64,000 nt of DNA from Pseudomonas lurida (GCF_002563895.1 NZ_PDJB01000001.1:5749501-5813500); one strand, 5' to 3'; shown: positions 26,114 through 35,010, counted from the stretch's first letter. The notes: generated by a model from the letters alone, not told the origin. Translations and numbers: made by a program.

Positions 26114-26884
26114 TCAGCGTACGACGCCTTCCTCAACCAACAGTTTGAGAATGGCCTCGGCGCCCGCTTCCGGGCTGAGCCCCTTGAGCACCTGCCCGCC
26201 GCCGCCACTGGCCTTGGCCGTGGCGGCTTTCATGCGGTCAGCACCGCTCTTGGCCTTGATCACCTTGAGGCGCTTGGGGCGGGGCTTGGCCGGTTGCAGC
26301 ACGGCGCCTGTGAATAACGCGTCCTGCTCGACCTCGACGTCATGGGCGGCCAGCTCACCGCGCTGCGCCGGGCCATAGGCGCTCTGCCGGGGCTTGGGCG
26401 CCGCGTTATCCACCGTCGCCAGGAACGGCAGGCGCACCTTCAAGCGCCGCCGCTGGCCACGTGGCAAGGCTTGCAGCACATGGGCCACGCCGCCATCGAT
26501 GGACTCCACCTGCGCCAGCCCGACAATCAACGGCCAGCCCAATTGCTCGGCGAGCAAAAACGGCAACATGCCCGAGCCTTCACCGGTTTCGGCCTGGCTG
26601 CCAGCAAGCACCACCTGGGCACCGGCATCGCGCAGATACTCACTGAGGACCGGCAAGGCGTCGCTGCCGGCCGGTTGTTCCAGCACGTGCAACTGCGGCA
26701 AGCCCATGCCCAGGTAGCTGCGCAGCGTCGGTTCGGCGATGTCGCCGGCATGCAGCACCTGCAACTTATCCCCAGCCATTTGCAGGCCCAGTTCAACCGC
26801 TCGCGCGTCCTGCTCTGCACGGCGCGGGCGCCCGGAGGTCGGGTGGGCACCGATGGAAACCAGGCTGATTACATTCGTCGTCAT
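26114..26884 (-). CDS. etfB: electron transfer flavoprotein beta subunit (betaine-catabolism type)
   Basis: 256 residues with the ETF-beta adenine-nucleotide fold: SLVSIGAHPTSGRPRR at the N-terminus, VVLAGSQAETGEGSGMLPFLLAEQLGWP as the conserved core, and a basic Ala/Lys-rich C-terminal tail. It differs from the housekeeping EtfB and belongs to the copy next to dgcAB. It accepts electrons from dimethylglycine demethylase with EtfA. I prefer the ATG at 26884, eight bases after AGGA, over those at 26890 and 26905; it follows the etfA stop by ten bases. Confidence 0.88.
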   Translation of the reverse strand: MTTNVISLVSIGAHPTSGRPRRAEQDARAVELGLQMAGDKLQVLHAGDIAEPTLRSYLGMGLPQLHVLEQPAGSDALPVLSEYLRDAGAQVVLAGSQAETGEGSGMLPFLLAEQLGWPLIVGLAQVESIDGGVAHVLQALPRGQRRRLKVRLPFLATVDNAAPKPRQSAYGPAQRGELAAHDVEVEQDALFTGAVLQPAKPRPKRLKVIKAKSGADRMKAATAKASGGGGQVLKGLSPEAGAEAILKLLVEEGVVR

Positions 26885-26894
26885 GGCCATATCC

Positions 26895-28115
26895 TTAAGC
26901 TGCATCGCGCTTGGCGCCGTTGCGGTAGGCCTCGACCGCAGCGATCAAGGCTTGCAGTATTGCGGCGCTCTCGCCGATGACCGAGAGGTCGGCACGCTTG
27001 ATCATGTCGCAACCGGGGTCGAGGTTGATCGCCACCACCTTGTCACAGGCACCGATGCCCTGCAGGTGCTGGATCGCCCCGGAAATGCCCACGGCCACAT
27101 ACACCCGCGCCGTGACCCAGGTGCCGCTGGCGCCGACCTGACGATCACGCGCCATGAAGCCATCGTCCACCGCTACCCGCGAAGCGCCCTCGGTGGCGCC
27201 CAACGCAGCGGCGGCCTGGTGGAACAGCGCCCAGTCCTTCACGCCATTGCCACCGGAGAAAATAAACTCCGCCTCGGCCATGGGAATCGCACCCGGGTCC
27301 ACCGCTACCGCACCCAGGTCCTCGATGCGCGGCAGGCTGCGCGCCAGGGCTGTGGATAACTCCACCGGCAATACTTCGTGCCGGGTCTCGCTGACCGGTT
27401 CGGCGCATTCCGCGGCAGCCAGGATCAGGCGCGGCAGGGGCCGGGCCAAGTCTTCCTGGCCTGCGCCGGCGCGGCCGATGCATTCGTCGCCCTTGATCTG
27501 CCAGACCCGTGTGGCCGGGCGCTCCTTGAGGCTGGCGGCAAAGCGCCGCCCCAGTTCGCCGCCACCGCTGCGGCTGTCCGGCAGCAACCAGTGACGCGGG
27601 TTGAACTGGTTATCCACAGCACGCAAACCTTGCACGCGCTGCTCCGGTGAATAACCGTCGAATTCGTGGCCTTCCAGCACCAGCAGGCGGTCGACGCCAG
27701 CAGTAGCAAATGCGTTCTCCTTGTGTTCGCCAAACACCACCGCCAACACCGCACCGTCGCTGCCCGCGAGCTGCCGCGCCAGGCCCAGCACATCGCGGTC
27801 ATGGCTGCTCAGGCGGCCACCGACCATGTCCGGCACCACGTTGATGTAGAACGCAGGCGCAGGCACCTGATGCAGCGGCAACTGCACGTCCACCGCCGCC
27901 GTGCGCTTGGCCGCACCGCCCTGCTGGGCGCCACTGCGGTCGATGCGCTTGATGCCATTGGGGCCGATAAAACCGACGCCGTGCACGTTCTTGCGGATGA
28001 CGCCATTAGGCCCCATCCAACTGTGTTGGACCGGCTGCATCGCCGCGTGCAGCGGGTGCAGGCGGTTGCGGGCGATCCATTCGGCCCGTGGGTCGCGGCG
28101 GATAATGTCGCTCAT
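26895..28115 (-). CDS. etfA: electron transfer flavoprotein alpha subunit (betaine-catabolism type)
   Basis: 406 residues, longer than the ~310 of housekeeping EtfA because of an N-terminal extension of about 85 residues (GPNGVIRKNVHGVGFIGPNG). The C-terminal FAD domain is typical: DRQVGASGTWVTARVYVAVGISGAIQHLQG and VAINLDPGCDMIKRADLSVIG. It works with EtfB as electron acceptor in DMG demethylation. The start overlaps the dgcB stop by one base. Two perfect DnaA-box 9-mers, at 27351 (reverse) and 27610, lie within this coding region. Confidence 0.92.
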   Translation of the reverse strand: MSDIIRRDPRAEWIARNRLHPLHAAMQPVQHSWMGPNGVIRKNVHGVGFIGPNGIKRIDRSGAQQGGAAKRTAAVDVQLPLHQVPAPAFYINVVPDMVGGRLSSHDRDVLGLARQLAGSDGAVLAVVFGEHKENAFATAGVDRLLVLEGHEFDGYSPEQRVQGLRAVDNQFNPRHWLLPDSRSGGGELGRRFAASLKERPATRVWQIKGDECIGRAGAGQEDLARPLPRLILAAAECAEPVSETRHEVLPVELSTALARSLPRIEDLGAVAVDPGAIPMAEAEFIFSGGNGVKDWALFHQAAAALGATEGASRVAVDDGFMARDRQVGASGTWVTARVYVAVGISGAIQHLQGIGACDKVVAINLDPGCDMIKRADLSVIGESAAILQALIAAVEAYRNGAKRDAA

Positions 28116-30070
28116 CAGTGCACCTGCGCAGACGTTTGTTGGATAGGACGCTTGATAGGGGCTTTGGCCGGTGCAGCGTCTTCAAGCAACGCGTCGGCCA
28201 CCAATTCGGCAATGTCCTTGATCAGCGGGCGCGGCTCGACCACACCTTCCAGCATCGCGGTGCATTGCGGGCAACCCACGGCCACCAGCTCGGCGCCGGT
28301 TTCGCGGATGTCGTCCATGCGCATGTCCGGGATCCGTTGCTTGCCGGGAATGTCGGTAATCGGCGCCCCGCCACCACCGCCGCAGCAGCGTGAACGGAAG
28401 CCTGAGCGTTGCATTTCCCTGACCTCGATGCCCAGCGCCCGCAGCACTTGGCGCGGCGCCTCGTATTCACCGTTGTAGCGACCCAGGTAGCACGGGTCGT
28501 GATAGGTCACGCTATTACCCTTGTGCTGGCCCAGGTTCAGCGCGCCCTCGCCGATCAGCTCGGCCATGAACGTACTGTGGTGCTGCACGAGGTAATTTCC
28601 GTTGAAGGCACCGTACTCATTCTTGAGCACATGGAAACTGTGCGGATCGCAGGTCACGATGCGCTTGAAGCTGTATCTGGCCAGGGTCTGGATATTGCGC
28701 GAAGCCAATAACTGGAAGGTCGCTTCATCGCCCAGACGACGGGCGACGTCGCCGCTGTCGCGTTCCTCCAGGCCGAGCACGGCGAAGTCGACCTTGGCCG
28801 CCTTGAGTACTTTGACGAACGCACGCAAGGTACGTTGGTTGCGCATGTCGAAGGCGCCGTCGCCGACCCAGAACAGCACCTCGCAGCTGCCCTTGTCGCT
28901 GAGCAGCGGCAGGTTCAGATCCGCAGCCCAGTTAAGGCGACCGCCGGGTGCGAAACCACCGGGGTTGTCAGTGGCGATCAGGTTCTCGAGGACTTCGGCG
29001 CCCTTGTTCGGGGTGGCACCTTTTTCCAGGGTGAGGTGGCGGCGCATGTCGACGATGGCGTCCACGTGCTCGATCATCATCGGGCACTCTTCCACGCAGG
29101 CACGGCAGGTGGTGCACGACCACAGGGTCTCGGCGTCCACCAGGCCATTGACGATCGGTTGGTGCGGGTTGCCACCGTGTTCGCCCACCGGTTTGCCCGG
29201 GTACGGGCTGCCGGCGAATTTCGCATCGGTGCCGCCGGCGAGGCCGACGACCATGTCCTGGATCAGCTTTTTCGGGTTCAGCGGCTGGCCAGCGGCGAAC
29301 GCCGGGCACGCGGCTTCGCACTTGCCGCACTGCACGCAGGCGTCGAAGCCGAGCAGTTGGTTCCAGGTGAAATCCTTGGGCTTTTCCACGCCCAGTGGTG
29401 CGCTTTTATCGCTGAGGTCCAAGGGCTTCAAACCGGTGGAACGGCCACCGCCAAAGCGTTCGGCGCGGCGGTGCCAGGCCAGGTGCAGGGCACCGGCGAA
29501 GGCGTGCTTCATGGGGCCGCCCCAGGTCATGCCGAAGAACATCTCGGACACGCCCCACAGCACACCGACACCCAGCAACGCGGCCAGCAGCCAGCCGCCA
29601 AAATCAGCCGGCAGGATGCCCGCCACCGGCAGCGTCACCAGGAAGAAACTCACCGAGAATGCCATCAGGCTTTTCGGCAGGCGCATCCACGGGCCTTTGG
29701 ACAAGCGCGACGGCGGGTTGCGCCGACGCAGGTAGACGAAAGTGGCGCCGACAAACATCAGCACCGACGCCAGCAGCAAGGCGTAGCCGAGGATGCGGTT
29801 CTGCAGGCCGAAGCCGTGCACGAGGATCGCCAGCAGTGCCGACAATACAAAGCCGAGCGCCGTGGCGACGTGGGTGTTGGCGATGTATTTGTCGCGGGCA
29901 ACCACGTGGTGCAGGTCAACCATGTAGCGCTTGGGCATGGCCAGCAGGCCGCCCAGCAGATCGACCTTGGAAGCACGGCCACGGCGCCACATGTTCACCC
30001 GGCGCAAGGCGCCGAGGACGGCAAGGCCCAGGGCCGCGAACAAGAGGATAGGAAGCAAGGTGTTCAACAT
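28115..30070 (-). CDS. dgcB: dimethylglycine demethylation protein DgcB, membrane Fe-S protein
   Basis: 651 residues. The N-terminal third has about five membrane spans. Two 4Fe-4S ferredoxin motifs follow (ACVQCGKCEAACPAF and CTTCRACVEECPMM), then a glycolate-oxidase-like cysteine-rich domain (CGGGGGAPITD, preceded by CC; HDPCYLGRYNGEY). It resembles a quinone-linked oxidoreductase, so it probably delivers electrons from DgcA/ETF to the membrane quinone pool. PA5399 in P. aeruginosa is required for DMG use. The start MLNTLLPILL at 30070 is chosen over an ORF to 30118 that runs into REP sequence. Confidence 0.93.
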   Translation of the reverse strand: MLNTLLPILLFAALGLAVLGALRRVNMWRRGRASKVDLLGGLLAMPKRYMVDLHHVVARDKYIANTHVATALGFVLSALLAILVHGFGLQNRILGYALLLASVLMFVGATFVYLRRRNPPSRLSKGPWMRLPKSLMAFSVSFFLVTLPVAGILPADFGGWLLAALLGVGVLWGVSEMFFGMTWGGPMKHAFAGALHLAWHRRAERFGGGRSTGLKPLDLSDKSAPLGVEKPKDFTWNQLLGFDACVQCGKCEAACPAFAAGQPLNPKKLIQDMVVGLAGGTDAKFAGSPYPGKPVGEHGGNPHQPIVNGLVDAETLWSCTTCRACVEECPMMIEHVDAIVDMRRHLTLEKGATPNKGAEVLENLIATDNPGGFAPGGRLNWAADLNLPLLSDKGSCEVLFWVGDGAFDMRNQRTLRAFVKVLKAAKVDFAVLGLEERDSGDVARRLGDEATFQLLASRNIQTLARYSFKRIVTCDPHSFHVLKNEYGAFNGNYLVQHHSTFMAELIGEGALNLGQHKGNSVTYHDPCYLGRYNGEYEAPRQVLRALGIEVREMQRSGFRSRCCGGGGGAPITDIPGKQRIPDMRMDDIRETGAELVAVGCPQCTAMLEGVVEPRPLIKDIAELVADALLEDAAPAKAPIKRPIQQTSAQVH

Positions 30071-30118
30071 GGTGAAGCTCCCAAAGACCACGCGGGTCTT
30101 GCATGGGAGCCGGATCAC

Positions 30119-30207
30119 TGTGGGAGTTGGCGTGCCTGCGATGGCATCGCCTCGGTTTCACTCAAGACCGAGTCGCCTGCATCGCGGGCAAGCCCGGCTC
30201 CCACATT
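30119..30207. repeat. REP doublet between dgcA and dgcB
   Basis: Inverted GTGGGAGTTGGCGTGCCTGC and GCGGGCAAGCCCGGCTCCCA cores within the dgc operon, 184 bp gap between the genes. Confidence 0.8.
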
Positions 30208-30254
30208 GTTCAGCTCCCACATGTAGATCGAGTACACAGTGGCTCGGTGGTTTG

Positions 30255-32315
30255 CTAGAAGTCCTTGCACAAGCGCAGGGCGTCATAGATCGCAGCGTGG
30301 GTATTACGCTGCGCCACACAGTCGCCAATGCGGAACAGCAAGTACCCGTCACCCGCCTCGCTCAAGCACGGCTGCGGCTTGATCGCGAACAGGGCTTCGA
30401 CGTCGATCTGGCCCTTGTTGCGCGAGCCTTCCTTGAGCGCGTAGTAGATGGCTTCATCCGGACGCACGCCGTTCTCCACCACCACCTGGTCGACCACTCG
30501 TTCCTCCTTGGCACCGGTGTATTCGTTCTCCAGCACCGCCACCAGCTTGTCGCCCTCGCGGTAGACCTTTTCCAGCATCATGTCGCCGGTCATGATCACT
30601 TCCTTGGGGTACATGCTGCGGTAGTAGGTCGGGAACGACGTACCGCCGATGGCCACGCCGGGCTTGATGTCATCGGTGACGATCTCGACCTGGCTGCCTT
30701 TGTCGGCCAGGAAGTCGGCGACCGACATGCCGGTGAATTCACAGATGGTGTCGTACACCAGCACGTTCTTGCCCGGCGCCACCTTGCCGTCGAGCACATC
30801 CCAACTGCTGACGACCAAGCCTTCGGCCGCGCCCCAGTGCTCGTTCTGCTCGACGTTCGGGTGCCCGCCCACCGCCAGCACCACCACATCCGGACGCAGG
30901 TCCAGGATGGTGTCGGCATCGGCGGCCACGCCCAGGCGCAGGTCGACTTTCAAGCGCGCCAGCTCCAACTGGAACCAGCGGGTGATGCCGGCAATCTGGT
31001 CACGCTGCGGCGCTTTGGAGGCCGTGGTGATCTGCCCGCCGATAAACTCTTTCTTCTCGAGCAGGGTCACGTCGTGGCCACGCTCGGCGGCCACGCGTGC
31101 TGCTTCCATCCCGGCCGGGCCGGCACCGACCACCACGACTTTGCGCTTGGGCCCGGTGGATTTCTCGATGATGTGCGGCACGCCCATGTATTCACGCGAC
31201 GTCGCGGCGTTCTGGATGCACAGCACATCCAGCCCTTGGTACTGGCGGTCGATGCAGTAGTTGGCGCCCACGCACTGCTTGATCTGGTCGATCTGGCCCA
31301 TCTTGATCTTCGCGATCAGGTGCGGGTCGGCGATGTGCGCACGGGTCATGCCGACCATGTCCACGTAGCCGCCTTCCAGAATTCGGGTGGCCTGGTTCGG
31401 GTCCTTGATGTTCTGCGCGTGCAGCACCGGGACCTTGACCACTTCCTTGATACCGGCGGCCAGGTGCAGGAACGGCTCCGGTGGATAACTCATGTTGGGG
31501 ATCACGTTGGCCAGGGTGTTGTGCGTATCGCAACCCGAGCCCACCACGCCGATGAAATCGAGCATGCCGGTGTCGTCGTAATACTTGGCGATCTGCTTCA
31601 TGTCCTCGTGGGACAGGCCGTCCGGGTGGAATTCGTCACCGCACAGGCGCATGCCCACGCAGAAGTCGTCACCGACCTCGGCACGCACGGCTTTAAGCAC
31701 TTCCAGGCCAAACTTCATGCGGCCTTCAAAGGTGCCGCCCCATTCGTCGGTACGCTTGTTGACCCGTGGGCTCCAGAACTGGTCGATCATGTGCTGGTGC
31801 ACTGCCGACAGTTCCACACCGTCCAGGCCACCGGCCTTGGCGCGCCGCGCGGCCTGGGCGTAGTTGCCGATCACGCGCCAGATTTCTTCCGGCTCGATGG
31901 TCTTGCAGGTGGCACGGTGCACTGGCTCACGCACGCCGGACGGCGACATCAGGGTGGGCCAGTTGAAGCCGTCCCAGCGCGAGCGACGGCCCATGTGGGT
32001 AATCTGGATCATGATCTTGGCGCCATGCTTGTGCATGGCGTCGGCCAGGTTCTGGAAGTGCGGGATGATGCGGTCGGTGGACAAGTTCACCGAACTCCAC
32101 CACTCCTGCGGGCTGTCGATAGCCACTACCGAGGAACCGCCGCAGATCGCCAGGCCGATGCCGCCCTTGGCTTTCTCTTCGTAGTACTTCACATAGCGGT
32201 CAGTGGTCATCCCGCCGTCGGTGGCATACACCTCGGCGTGAGCGGTACTGAGCACGCGGTTGCGGATGGTCAGTTTGCCGATCTGGATCGGCGCAAACAT
32301 TGCTTCGAAAGCCAT
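30255..32315 (-). CDS. dgcA: dimethylglycine demethylase subunit DgcA
   Basis: 686 residues related to trimethylamine dehydrogenase. An N-terminal FMN TIM barrel (residues 1 to about 340, with QITHMGRRSRWDG and MTRAHIADPHLIAKI), an Fe-S linker, then FAD and NAD Rossmann folds (KVVVVGAGPAGMEAARVAAERGHDV). It demethylates dimethylglycine to sarcosine. The cluster motif reads C348-VG-A351-NY-C354-x11-C366: relative to CxxCxxCx11C of trimethylamine dehydrogenase the second Cys is Ala. PA5398 is needed for DMG growth in P. aeruginosa. Fifteen bases after the DUF5943 gene, so in one operon. Confidence 0.94.
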   Translation of the reverse strand: MAFEAMFAPIQIGKLTIRNRVLSTAHAEVYATDGGMTTDRYVKYYEEKAKGGIGLAICGGSSVVAIDSPQEWWSSVNLSTDRIIPHFQNLADAMHKHGAKIMIQITHMGRRSRWDGFNWPTLMSPSGVREPVHRATCKTIEPEEIWRVIGNYAQAARRAKAGGLDGVELSAVHQHMIDQFWSPRVNKRTDEWGGTFEGRMKFGLEVLKAVRAEVGDDFCVGMRLCGDEFHPDGLSHEDMKQIAKYYDDTGMLDFIGVVGSGCDTHNTLANVIPNMSYPPEPFLHLAAGIKEVVKVPVLHAQNIKDPNQATRILEGGYVDMVGMTRAHIADPHLIAKIKMGQIDQIKQCVGANYCIDRQYQGLDVLCIQNAATSREYMGVPHIIEKSTGPKRKVVVVGAGPAGMEAARVAAERGHDVTLLEKKEFIGGQITTASKAPQRDQIAGITRWFQLELARLKVDLRLGVAADADTILDLRPDVVVLAVGGHPNVEQNEHWGAAEGLVVSSWDVLDGKVAPGKNVLVYDTICEFTGMSVADFLADKGSQVEIVTDDIKPGVAIGGTSFPTYYRSMYPKEVIMTGDMMLEKVYREGDKLVAVLENEYTGAKEERVVDQVVVENGVRPDEAIYYALKEGSRNKGQIDVEALFAIKPQPCLSEAGDGYLLFRIGDCVAQRNTHAAIYDALRLCKDF

Positions 32316-32330
32316 GGCACGGTCCTCGGC

Positions 32331-32861
32331 TTACAACGGCTTGACGGTGAACAGGCCGTCATCGTGGCCCTCTTCGGAGCCTCCGTAGACTTGTTCGGCG
32401 ACGGTGCGGATCTTGCTGCCACGCGCTTGAAGAATCTGGTCCATGGCACCGGCAAACCAGCCGGTGAACATGTAGTCCACTTTGCGCCCGACCTTGCCGT
32501 ACACGTAGACGAAGGCCGAGTGTTCAAGCTTGACGCTGGCAGTGCCTTTGTCGAGGTCGATGTCCTGGATCTTGAACAGGCCCCAGCCGCGTTGCGACAG
32601 GCGCTTCATGTAATGCTCGAACACCGCGACGCCTTCCAGACCGTGGCACTCGGCTTCTTTTTCACACCAGTGCCAGGCGGATTTGTAGCCGGCCTTGTAG
32701 AGGATCTCGGCATAGGCATCGGCGCCCAGCACTTCCTCGATACCCATGTGGTTGTTGACGAAGAAATGGCGTGGCACGTACAGCATCGGCAGGGCATCGG
32801 AGGTCCAGACACCGGTTTCGCTGTCGACTTCGATAGGCAATTGCGGGGCGATCTTGGCCAT
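32331..32861 (-). CDS. DUF5943 protein of the dgc operon
   Basis: 176 residues, soluble, between the dipeptidase homologue and dgcA. It contains GIEEVLGADAYAEILYKAGYKSAWHWCEKEA, which recalls the V4R/haem-NO-binding-like fold of small-molecule sensors and assembly factors, and a later VGRKVDYMFTGWFAGAMDQIL segment. It corresponds to PA5397. Conserved linkage with dgcAB suggests a helper or chaperone role in assembling the flavin/Fe-S enzyme or in sensing the substrate. That is inference; no function is established to my knowledge. Confidence 0.8.
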   Translation of the reverse strand: MAKIAPQLPIEVDSETGVWTSDALPMLYVPRHFFVNNHMGIEEVLGADAYAEILYKAGYKSAWHWCEKEAECHGLEGVAVFEHYMKRLSQRGWGLFKIQDIDLDKGTASVKLEHSAFVYVYGKVGRKVDYMFTGWFAGAMDQILQARGSKIRTVAEQVYGGSEEGHDDGLFTVKPL

Positions 32862-32937
32862 GGAAACTTAACTCCAGAAAATTCGTTTTGATGCCCCCGG
32901 CGCGGATGGCCGGGGGAAAAGAAGTGTCAGCGGTGGC

Positions 32938-33915
32938 TTATTCGCCCCAGACGTCCTTGAGCACGTTGACCCAGTTTTCGCCCATGATCTTGCGCACCAC
33001 GCGCTCAGGATGGCCGCGCTTGAGCAGGGTCTCGGTGAGGTTGGGGAACTCGCCCACGGTGCGGATGCCCAGCGGGTTGATGATCTTGCCGAAGCTGGTC
33101 AGGCGGCGGGCATAGCCCTTGTCATGGGTCAGCATCTCGAAGAAATCCTGGCCATGGCCCTGGGTGAAGTCGGTACCGATACCGATCGCGTCTTCGCCGA
33201 CGATGTTCATGGTGTATTCGATGGCTTCGGCGTAATCGTCGATGGTCGAATCGATGCCCTTGGCCAGGAACGGCGCGAACATGGTCACGCCGACGAAGCC
33301 GCCGTGATCGGCAATGAACTTCAGCTCTTCATCGGACTTGTTGCGCGGATGCTCTTTAAGCCCGGAAGGCAGGCAGTGGGAATAGCACACCGGTTTCTTC
33401 GATTCGAGGATGACCTCTTCGGACGTCTTGGAGCCCACGTGGGACAGGTCACACATGATGCCGACGCGGTTCATTTCGCCGACGACCTCGCGACCGAAGC
33501 CCGACAAGCCGCCATCGCGCTCGTAGCAACCGGTGCCGACCAGGTTCTGGGTGTTGTAGCACATCTGCACCACACCCACGCCGAGCTGCTTGAAGATCTC
33601 GACATAGCCGAGCTGGTCTTCGAAGGCATGCGCGTTCTGGAAGCCGAAGATGATGCCGGTCTTGCCCTGCTCCTTGGCTTTGCGGATATCCGCGGTGGTT
33701 TTCACCGGGATCACCAGGTCGCTGTTTTCACGGATCAGGGTCTGGCTGGCCACAATATTGTTGATGGTGGCCTGGAACCCTTCCCACACCGACACCGTGC
33801 AGTTGGCAGCGGTGAGGCCACCTTTGCGCATGTCCTCGAACAGGTCGCGGTTCCACTTGGCAATAATCAGCCCGTCGATAACGATGCTGTCGGCGTGCAA
33901 TTCGGCTGGGCTCAT
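32938..33915 (-). CDS. membrane-dipeptidase (peptidase M19) homologue with altered metal site
   Basis: 325 residues with the M19 TIM-barrel pattern. Renal dipeptidase uses His20, Asp22, Glu125, His198 and His219. Here H159 (CDLSHVG) and H180 (CYSHCLP) remain, as do the substrate residues R191 (HPRNKSDEE) and D249 (GIGTDF). The DGHND stretch, however, reads DGLII (residues 14-18), and the bridging Glu is Q93 (GFQNAHAFE). So it can hardly bind two zinc ions and may not be a dipeptidase. It is first in the dgc operon (PA5396 position). The start MSPAELHADS follows AAGGGGA by six bases. Confidence 0.88.
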   Translation of the reverse strand: MSPAELHADSIVIDGLIIAKWNRDLFEDMRKGGLTAANCTVSVWEGFQATINNIVASQTLIRENSDLVIPVKTTADIRKAKEQGKTGIIFGFQNAHAFEDQLGYVEIFKQLGVGVVQMCYNTQNLVGTGCYERDGGLSGFGREVVGEMNRVGIMCDLSHVGSKTSEEVILESKKPVCYSHCLPSGLKEHPRNKSDEELKFIADHGGFVGVTMFAPFLAKGIDSTIDDYAEAIEYTMNIVGEDAIGIGTDFTQGHGQDFFEMLTHDKGYARRLTSFGKIINPLGIRTVGEFPNLTETLLKRGHPERVVRKIMGENWVNVLKDVWGE

Positions 33916-33988
33916 CAGGCGTCCCCTTATTGGCGATTCATGCGCCGAATCGTCTGCCGGCGCTTTGGGGCCAGCATATGCCCAGGGG

Positions 33989-34015
33989 ACGACAGAGCCG
34001 GGTGCAAAAACGACA
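33989..34015 (-). promoter_or_regulatory. candidate GbdR site upstream of the dgc operon
   Basis: On the minus strand TGTCGT occurs twice exactly 21 bp apart (plus-strand ACGACA at 33989 and 34010), 75-100 bp upstream of the first gene of the operon. dgcA is a known GbdR target in P. aeruginosa; identity of this motif is inferred. Confidence 0.45.
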
Positions 34016-34134
34016 GGGGAATTGCCGAAAGCGTCAATCCGCGACAAAGGCTGTTAAGAGAGGTCTGACTGGCGGCTGTTCTTTGTCTTACGCTTGAGCC
34101 AGAATTCCCGCATCACCTGATATGAGACGGCGCA

Positions 34135-34536
34135 ATGAAATCGATTTTCCTGGCTTTGGCACTCATCGCAACCGGCGTCCACGCGGCCGAAGACACCGAC
34201 AGCACGCCGTGCGATGGCATCGAAAACGACAAGCAAACCCTGGAATGCGCCACCTACAACAAAACCACCGCCGAGCAATTGCTCAAGGATAACTATCAGG
34301 GCCTGCTGGAACGCATGGGTTCGACCTATGGCAGTGACAAGACCAAGCTGGCAGACATTACCGCTCGTCTGAAGGATGCCCAGCAGAAGTGGGAAAAACT
34401 GCGCGACGCCGATTGCGCCGTGGACACCTTCCCGGCGGTGAACGGCACCAAGGCCTATGCGATTGCGCAGAACGACTGCCTGGCGCGGATGAGTGATGAG
34501 CGGTCGGAGTTTCTGGAGTCGATCGGGCAGGAATAA
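34135..34536 (+). CDS. LprI-like lysozyme-inhibitor family protein
   Basis: 133 residues with signal peptide MKSIFLALALIATGVHA. The mature part has the DUF1311/LprI pattern of paired cysteines and helices: CDGIENDKQTLECATYNKT, then DADCAVDT and AIAQNDCLARMSDERSEFL. Members are periplasmic or surface proteins, one of which inhibits lysozyme in mycobacteria. Inhibition has not been shown for this type. Promoter shared in part with the divergent dgc operon (219 bp gap). Confidence 0.75.
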   Translation: MKSIFLALALIATGVHAAEDTDSTPCDGIENDKQTLECATYNKTTAEQLLKDNYQGLLERMGSTYGSDKTKLADITARLKDAQQKWEKLRDADCAVDTFPAVNGTKAYAIAQNDCLARMSDERSEFLESIGQE

Positions 34537-34577
34537 GCGACAATCCCCGCCACTTTCTCTCTGGACCAAGGCTATTC

Positions 34578-34994
34578 ATGAAGACTTGCGGCATCGAAAT
34601 CAAAGGCAGCGAAGCCATCATCGCCGTCGCCTCCCTGGACAACCAGGCGCTGAGCCATGTCGCCCTGGCGACCAAGAAAATCGCTTTGGAAGACGACGAT
34701 GAGGCCGCTAACGTCAAAGCCTTCGCGGCCCACGTGAAGGCTTTCGTGCAGGAAAACGCCATCGAGCGTATCGCGATCAAGAAGCGCAGCAAGAAAGGCG
34801 AATTCGCCGGTGGCCCGACCACGTTCAAGATTGAAGGGGTGTTTCAGTTGCTGGACGGGGTTGAGGTGACACTGCTGTCGCCACAGACCCTTAATGCACA
34901 GAACAAGAAGCACACCTTTGAGCTGCCGGCGACGCTGAACAAGTACCAGCATGAGGCCTACAAGGCGGCGTGTTCGGCCTTGGTAAAAAAATAA
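34578..34994 (+). CDS. DUF3010 family protein
   Basis: 138 residues beginning MKTCGIEIKGSEAIIAVASLD, a strand-rich RNase H-like opening in which the early acidic residue (GIEIKG) takes the place of the nuclease Asp. It continues with IERIAIKKRSKKGEFAGG and a C-terminal basic helix. It matches DUF3010, a small gammaproteobacterial family of unknown function that resembles Holliday-junction resolvase folds. Forty-one bases after the LprI-like gene on the same strand. Confidence 0.75.
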   Translation: MKTCGIEIKGSEAIIAVASLDNQALSHVALATKKIALEDDDEAANVKAFAAHVKAFVQENAIERIAIKKRSKKGEFAGGPTTFKIEGVFQLLDGVEVTLLSPQTLNAQNKKHTFELPATLNKYQHEAYKAACSALVKK

Positions 34995-35010
34995 GCAACG
35001 CCACTTGTCC

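Noticed and set aside
29931..32891. 986-residue plus-strand open frame opposite dgcA and dgcB
   Set aside because: Its composition is that of the reverse frame of GC-rich genes (His, Gln, Val, Gly rich), with no family motif; dgcA and dgcB on the other strand are certain.
34578..34994. DUF3010 gene as part of a defence unit with the adjacent ATPase
   Set aside because: The genes converge with a REP between them, and DUF3010 follows the LprI-like gene; no shared operon.
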